From: NORP309 sp045107085
GTDB lineage: Bacteria; Pseudomonadota; Gammaproteobacteria; Xanthomonadales; Marinicellaceae
Direction: 5' to 3'
Assembly: GCA_045107085.1 (NCBI GenBank)
Contig: JBGCFT010000216.1
Location: 1 to 9,943, forward strand
DNA length: 9,943 bases
The notes below the pieces were generated by a model, which saw nothing but the letters and a program-made list of their open reading frames with translations, did not search any database and was not told the origin of the DNA. Shown one piece after another: positions 7,361 through 9,943 of this stretch. A program made the position numbers and the translations under genes. How positions within the stretch are numbered: position 1 is the first letter of the stretch; every line of letters starts with the position of its first letter.

Positions 7361-7972
7361 TTAGTTAGGGGGCAAATCTTGCTTAGCCATGAGTTTTTTC
7401 CAACTTCTAATCCCAATAAAAATCAAAACAATATATAAAGCAAACAGTAAAGCCGTTAAATACATATCTTTTTGCCAAAATAAATAAATAGACAAAGTAT
7501 CAACTACTAACCAGTAATACCAGTTTTCAAATATTTTTCTAGCTGTCATTAAAGTGGCTACCACAGCCAAAATAGCAACAAAGGCATCTATATAAGGAAA
7601 TGAGGCGCCCAAATAATCCATAAAATAACCAATTAATGGTGTCAGCACCAGACAAACAAGTAAAATTTTAGTATGTGTTGAAGGTGAGAGAGAGCTTATT
7701 TTAAGTTTAACTGTGCTGCCCTGTTTATCCCATTGATGCCATCCATAAACAGCCATAATTAGATAATATACGTTCAAAATGGATTCTGAATATAACACCA
7801 CACTATAAAAAAGATAGACATAAATAGAGGTAGAAATAAAACCATAAAACCAGCACCATTTATTCTCTCTGATGGCCAATATCAAGTACAGAATAGCAGA
7901 AATAACAGCAATTACTTCAAGCACAGATTGCGCAAGAAAAGCCTTTTGGATGTTTTGGATAATTTCGTTCAT
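7361..7972 (-). CDS. pnuC: Nicotinamide riboside transporter, PnuC family
   Basis: PnuC proteins are inner-membrane facilitators that import nicotinamide riboside or related B-vitamin precursors, which are then trapped by phosphorylation. The 203 residues hold about seven hydrophobic segments. Family hallmarks are ENKWCWFYGFISTSIY (36-51), the YYLIMAVYGWHQW stretch (69-81) and the ENWYYWLVVD motif (149-158) with its substrate-binding aromatic residues, followed by a last helix at about 171-190. The C-terminus is short and polar. The substrate cannot be fixed from sequence: PnuT (thiamine) and PnuX (riboflavin-type) share this fold. No NAD-salvage gene such as nadR or a thiamine kinase gene is visible nearby, though nicotinamide riboside remains the default. 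The gene is divergent from the serine hydrolase gene and has no clear Shine-Dalgarno sequence. Confidence 0.9.
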   Translation of the reverse strand: MNEIIQNIQKAFLAQSVLEVIAVISAILYLILAIRENKWCWFYGFISTSIYVYLFYSVVLYSESILNVYYLIMAVYGWHQWDKQGSTVKLKISSLSPSTHTKILLVCLVLTPLIGYFMDYLGASFPYIDAFVAILAVVATLMTARKIFENWYYWLVVDTLSIYLFWQKDMYLTALLFALYIVLIFIGIRSWKKLMAKQDLPPN

Positions 7973-7983
7973 AATTTACAGAT

Positions 7984-7992
7984 AATATAGCA
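7984..7992 (-). promoter_or_regulatory. Possible extended -10 element of pnuC
   Basis: On the minus strand the bases read TGCTATATT, a near-perfect extended -10 (TG-N-TATAAT, one mismatch). Transcription starting 7 nt downstream would begin near 7977, giving a leader of only about 5 nt before the pnuC ATG. No convincing -35 is seen. In this AT-rich region a chance match is quite possible. Confidence 0.35.
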
Positions 7993-8046
7993 GACGCTAA
8001 CTTACACCTCGCAGTCATTAACTTCAAGGTTAACAAGTTGAGTCTT

Positions 8047-8067
8047 TCATTTTAATATAAAAAATGA
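8047..8067. repeat. 7-bp perfect inverted repeat in the pnuC / serine hydrolase divergent region
   Basis: TCATTTT (8047-8053) and AAAATGA (8061-8067) form a perfect inverted repeat around the 7-bp spacer AATATAA. The site lies about 24 bp before the serine hydrolase start and 75 bp before the pnuC start, where an operator could act on either gene. No regulator can be assigned, and the low complexity makes chance a real alternative. The rest of the 118-bp divergent region (7973-8090) shows no other clear element. Confidence 0.3.
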
Positions 8068-8090
8068 TAGAGTAATTTTTTATAAATAGA

Positions 8091-9728
8091 ATGCCAGCTA
8101 TGAAAAAAACAATATCTTTCGCAACTCTTTTCTTATTACTCGTCAATTTCATCAGTCAGGCAAAAGGGCTACCTAAAAATCAACTTGAAGAAAAGATTGA
8201 TGCGCTTGTATCAGCTGAAATCAATGATAAAACTCCCGGACTAATTATCGGTATTGTTCATAAGGAAGAGATAATCTTCAGTAAAGGATACGGCCTTGCC
8301 AACCTTTCTCACAATATTCCCAATAACCCAAAACTAGTTTATAACACAGGATCAGTGAGCAAACAATTTCTTGGCTATGCTTTTGCGATGTTACACGTTG
8401 ATGGAAAGTTACACCTTGATGATCCAGTAACAAAGTTTTTGGAAGATTGGCCTGAATTTGAACATAAAGTGACATTAAGACACCTGCTTTCACATACCAG
8501 TGGCTACAGAGAGGCCTATACCATGTCAAATTTAGCTGGCAGAATTGTGGGCATTGATTATCTCTCTCGAAAAGAATGCCTAGATGTTGTCAGGAACCAA
8601 CCAGAATTAGAATTTATTCCAGGTTCACGTTATACTTATAACAGCACATCCTGGGTTATATTATCTGAAGTATTAAAAAAAGTAACCGGTCAAGAATCAG
8701 ATAAATGGGTTAAGGAGAATATTTTAAAACCCTTAAAAATGGACAGCACCCAAATTGAAAGCTTTGTCGGCGAAGTGATCAATAATGCTGCAGAATCTTA
8801 TGCGCTTGAAGAAGAAAAGGGTTATGTTAATTATAAAAGTAATAGAGCCATATTTGGAGCAGCTGAAGTCTACTCTAATATTCCAGATATGGTTAAATGG
8901 ATGAATAACTTCAAAACTGCAAAAGTTGGTGGTAAAAAAGTCAATGAGCTGTTTCTTAAACCATTTGTTTTGAATGACGGAACCAATTCAGAATATGCTT
9001 TAGGGATAAATAATGGCTCATATAAAGGAGTAAAACGGTATAGACACACAGGAGGGCACGAAGCGTTTTCCACACAGTTAAGTTATTTTCCTGAACATGA
9101 TTTAGGAATATTTACTGTTTCAAACTTTGGGGGTAAAGCCTCTGTCCCGACATCTAAAATTGCAGATATTTTACTTGCTGAACATTTAATGGACCAAGCA
9201 GCCAATAAAAATATTGAGATAGATAAATCACAGCTTGAGAATTTTGCAGGACTATATTTATCTGAAAATCATAATAGTTCCATTGAATTAACAATGCTTG
9301 ATGGCGCTTTACAAAGGGGCAATACTCGTCTTATTCCAATCTCAGAAAACACATTTTTATATGAAGGCAGTGACACGAAAATCCTGATTGAATCGACTAA
9401 AGGACAAACACAATTAATACCACTTAATAGAGCAAAACAAAGCTATTTAAAAGTGGATCAATGGCAACCTAAAGCAACTGATTTAATCACCTATAAAGGC
9501 GACTATTGGAGCGATGAGTTAGAGGCCCTATACCATTTGGTAATTAAAGACAATAAATTAACTGTGCAATACAGGTGGCTAGATGACATAAAATTAAACC
9601 CTGTTACTAAGGATGTATTTGTTTCGGATTGGGGGTTTTATGTGACATTTAACCGCAATGAAAAAAATGAAATAACTGGCTTGAGTGTTAGTTCTGGCCG
9701 GACGCTCAATGTCATATTTAATCGTTAA
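8091..9728 (+). CDS. Secreted serine hydrolase, class C beta-lactamase (S12) family
   Basis: This 545-residue protein carries a signal peptide and the S12/class C beta-lactamase fold. The N-terminal region has MKKT, a hydrophobic stretch at 9-21 and a likely cut after ISQA (24). The nucleophile motif SVSK gives S88 and K91. The second motif is YNS at 183-185 in YTYNSTSW, a variant of the usual Y-x-N. The third is HTGG at 319-322, replacing KTG. LLSHTSGY (132-139) is typical of the family. Residues after about 380 form a separate beta-rich C-terminal domain common in long serine hydrolases. Members include D-amino peptidases, esterases and penicillin-binding relatives, so calling it an antibiotic resistance enzyme would be unjustified. 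A second ATG at 8100 gives a more standard signal peptide and may be the true start. It is convergent with a WYL regulator gene. Confidence 0.9.
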   Translation: MPAMKKTISFATLFLLLVNFISQAKGLPKNQLEEKIDALVSAEINDKTPGLIIGIVHKEEIIFSKGYGLANLSHNIPNNPKLVYNTGSVSKQFLGYAFAMLHVDGKLHLDDPVTKFLEDWPEFEHKVTLRHLLSHTSGYREAYTMSNLAGRIVGIDYLSRKECLDVVRNQPELEFIPGSRYTYNSTSWVILSEVLKKVTGQESDKWVKENILKPLKMDSTQIESFVGEVINNAAESYALEEEKGYVNYKSNRAIFGAAEVYSNIPDMVKWMNNFKTAKVGGKKVNELFLKPFVLNDGTNSEYALGINNGSYKGVKRYRHTGGHEAFSTQLSYFPEHDLGIFTVSNFGGKASVPTSKIADILLAEHLMDQAANKNIEIDKSQLENFAGLYLSENHNSSIELTMLDGALQRGNTRLIPISENTFLYEGSDTKILIESTKGQTQLIPLNRAKQSYLKVDQWQPKATDLITYKGDYWSDELEALYHLVIKDNKLTVQYRWLDDIKLNPVTKDVFVSDWGFYVTFNRNEKNEITGLSVSSGRTLNVIFNR

Positions 9729-9776
9729 GAGTGGTATAATATCCATTGATTGATAAACACTAAAAATTTGATGAAT

Positions 9777-9943
9777 TTATCTGTCATTTGCTTTTACTTC
9801 GTATAAATATGCCGCTAAATTTTTGCCTGGATCATCATCAAATTTTTCGTCATTGATTCTTAAGTCTTGAATTCTGTCGATTCGGAAGTTCCGAAAATCT
9901 TGGCGTTTTTCGCACCAGGCTGTCAGCAACCAAACAGGATTGA
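9777..9943 (-). CDS. WYL-domain transcriptional regulator, YafY type (C-terminal fragment)
   Basis: Reading the minus strand from 9941 gives 54 residues that end at a TAA at 9777-9779; the gene continues beyond the window edge. The fragment begins NPVWLLTAWCEKRQDF and continues with RNFRIDRI, the signature of the WYL effector domain in HTH (DeoR/YafY-like) regulators. It then has a DPGKNLAAYLYEV tail that is typical of the family's C-terminus. WYL domains are thought to bind nucleotide or nucleic-acid ligands and control the attached DNA-binding domain. The N-terminal helix-turn-helix lies outside the window and is inferred. It converges on the serine hydrolase gene with 48 bp between the two stops, so it need not regulate that gene. 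Confidence 0.85.
   Translation of the reverse strand, partial: NPVWLLTAWCEKRQDFRNFRIDRIQDLRINDEKFDDDPGKNLAAYLYEVKANDR

Noticed and set aside
7973..8090. Riboswitch upstream of pnuC
   Set aside because: The leader predicted from the only promoter-like element is about 5 nt, and no paired-stem pattern typical of a vitamin or NAD-precursor riboswitch was seen.
8091..9728. Antibiotic-resistance beta-lactamase
   Set aside because: The motifs place it in the broad S12 serine hydrolase family, but its length, HTGG motif and extra C-terminal domain do not match AmpC enzymes.
9762..9847. A 13-bp perfect inverted repeat, AAAAATTTGATGA at 9762-9774 and its complement at 9835-9847
   Set aside because: The arms are 60 bp apart, AT-rich, and one lies inside the WYL coding sequence (codons for the DEKFDDD region). 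It lacks the form of a terminator or an attachment site, so chance is the simplest reading.

Overview
The window looks like chromosomal core DNA from an AT-rich gammaproteobacterium; GC was judged low by eye and not counted. The case rests on the mix of genes: a DUF1820 protein, an NtrX-type response regulator joined to trkA, a gammaproteobacterial-type RNase R (N-terminal KYENPIPSR segment) followed by rlmB, and a YafY-type WYL regulator. A marine lineage near Marinicella or the Xanthomonadales would fit, but that is a guess. I see no tRNA, rRNA, CRISPR array, insertion sequence or phage gene.

Layout. (1) 1-3613, plus strand: a tight run of four genes, namely a 5'-truncated rhomboid protease, a DUF1820 protein, an NtrX-like response regulator and trkA. 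The gaps are 15 bp, 5 bp and a 4-bp ATGA overlap, so they are probably one operon. (2) 3735-7229, minus strand: rnr, rlmB and a secreted DUF6438 protein, with gaps of 8 and 4 bp, probably one RNA-processing operon with a passenger gene. A perfect extended -10 box lies just before the rnr ATG. (3) 7361-7972, minus strand: pnuC, a vitamin B3-type transporter. (4) 8091-9728, plus strand: a secreted serine hydrolase of the class C beta-lactamase family, divergent from pnuC. (5) 9777-9943, minus strand: the C-terminal end of a WYL-domain regulator, cut by the window edge.

The most unusual item is the NtrX-like regulator. Its phosphorylation site and Fis-type DNA-binding helix look intact. Its central AAA+ domain has lost the GAFTGA loop, both Walker B acids, both arginine fingers and the sensor II arginine. 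It should therefore not work as a sigma-54 activator and may be a phosphorylation-controlled DNA-binding protein. A second theme is translation: none of the eight visible gene starts has a good Shine-Dalgarno sequence, and the rnr promoter is placed so that its mRNA could start on the A of the ATG. I found no clearly new multi-gene system; most of the window is ordinary housekeeping sequence.
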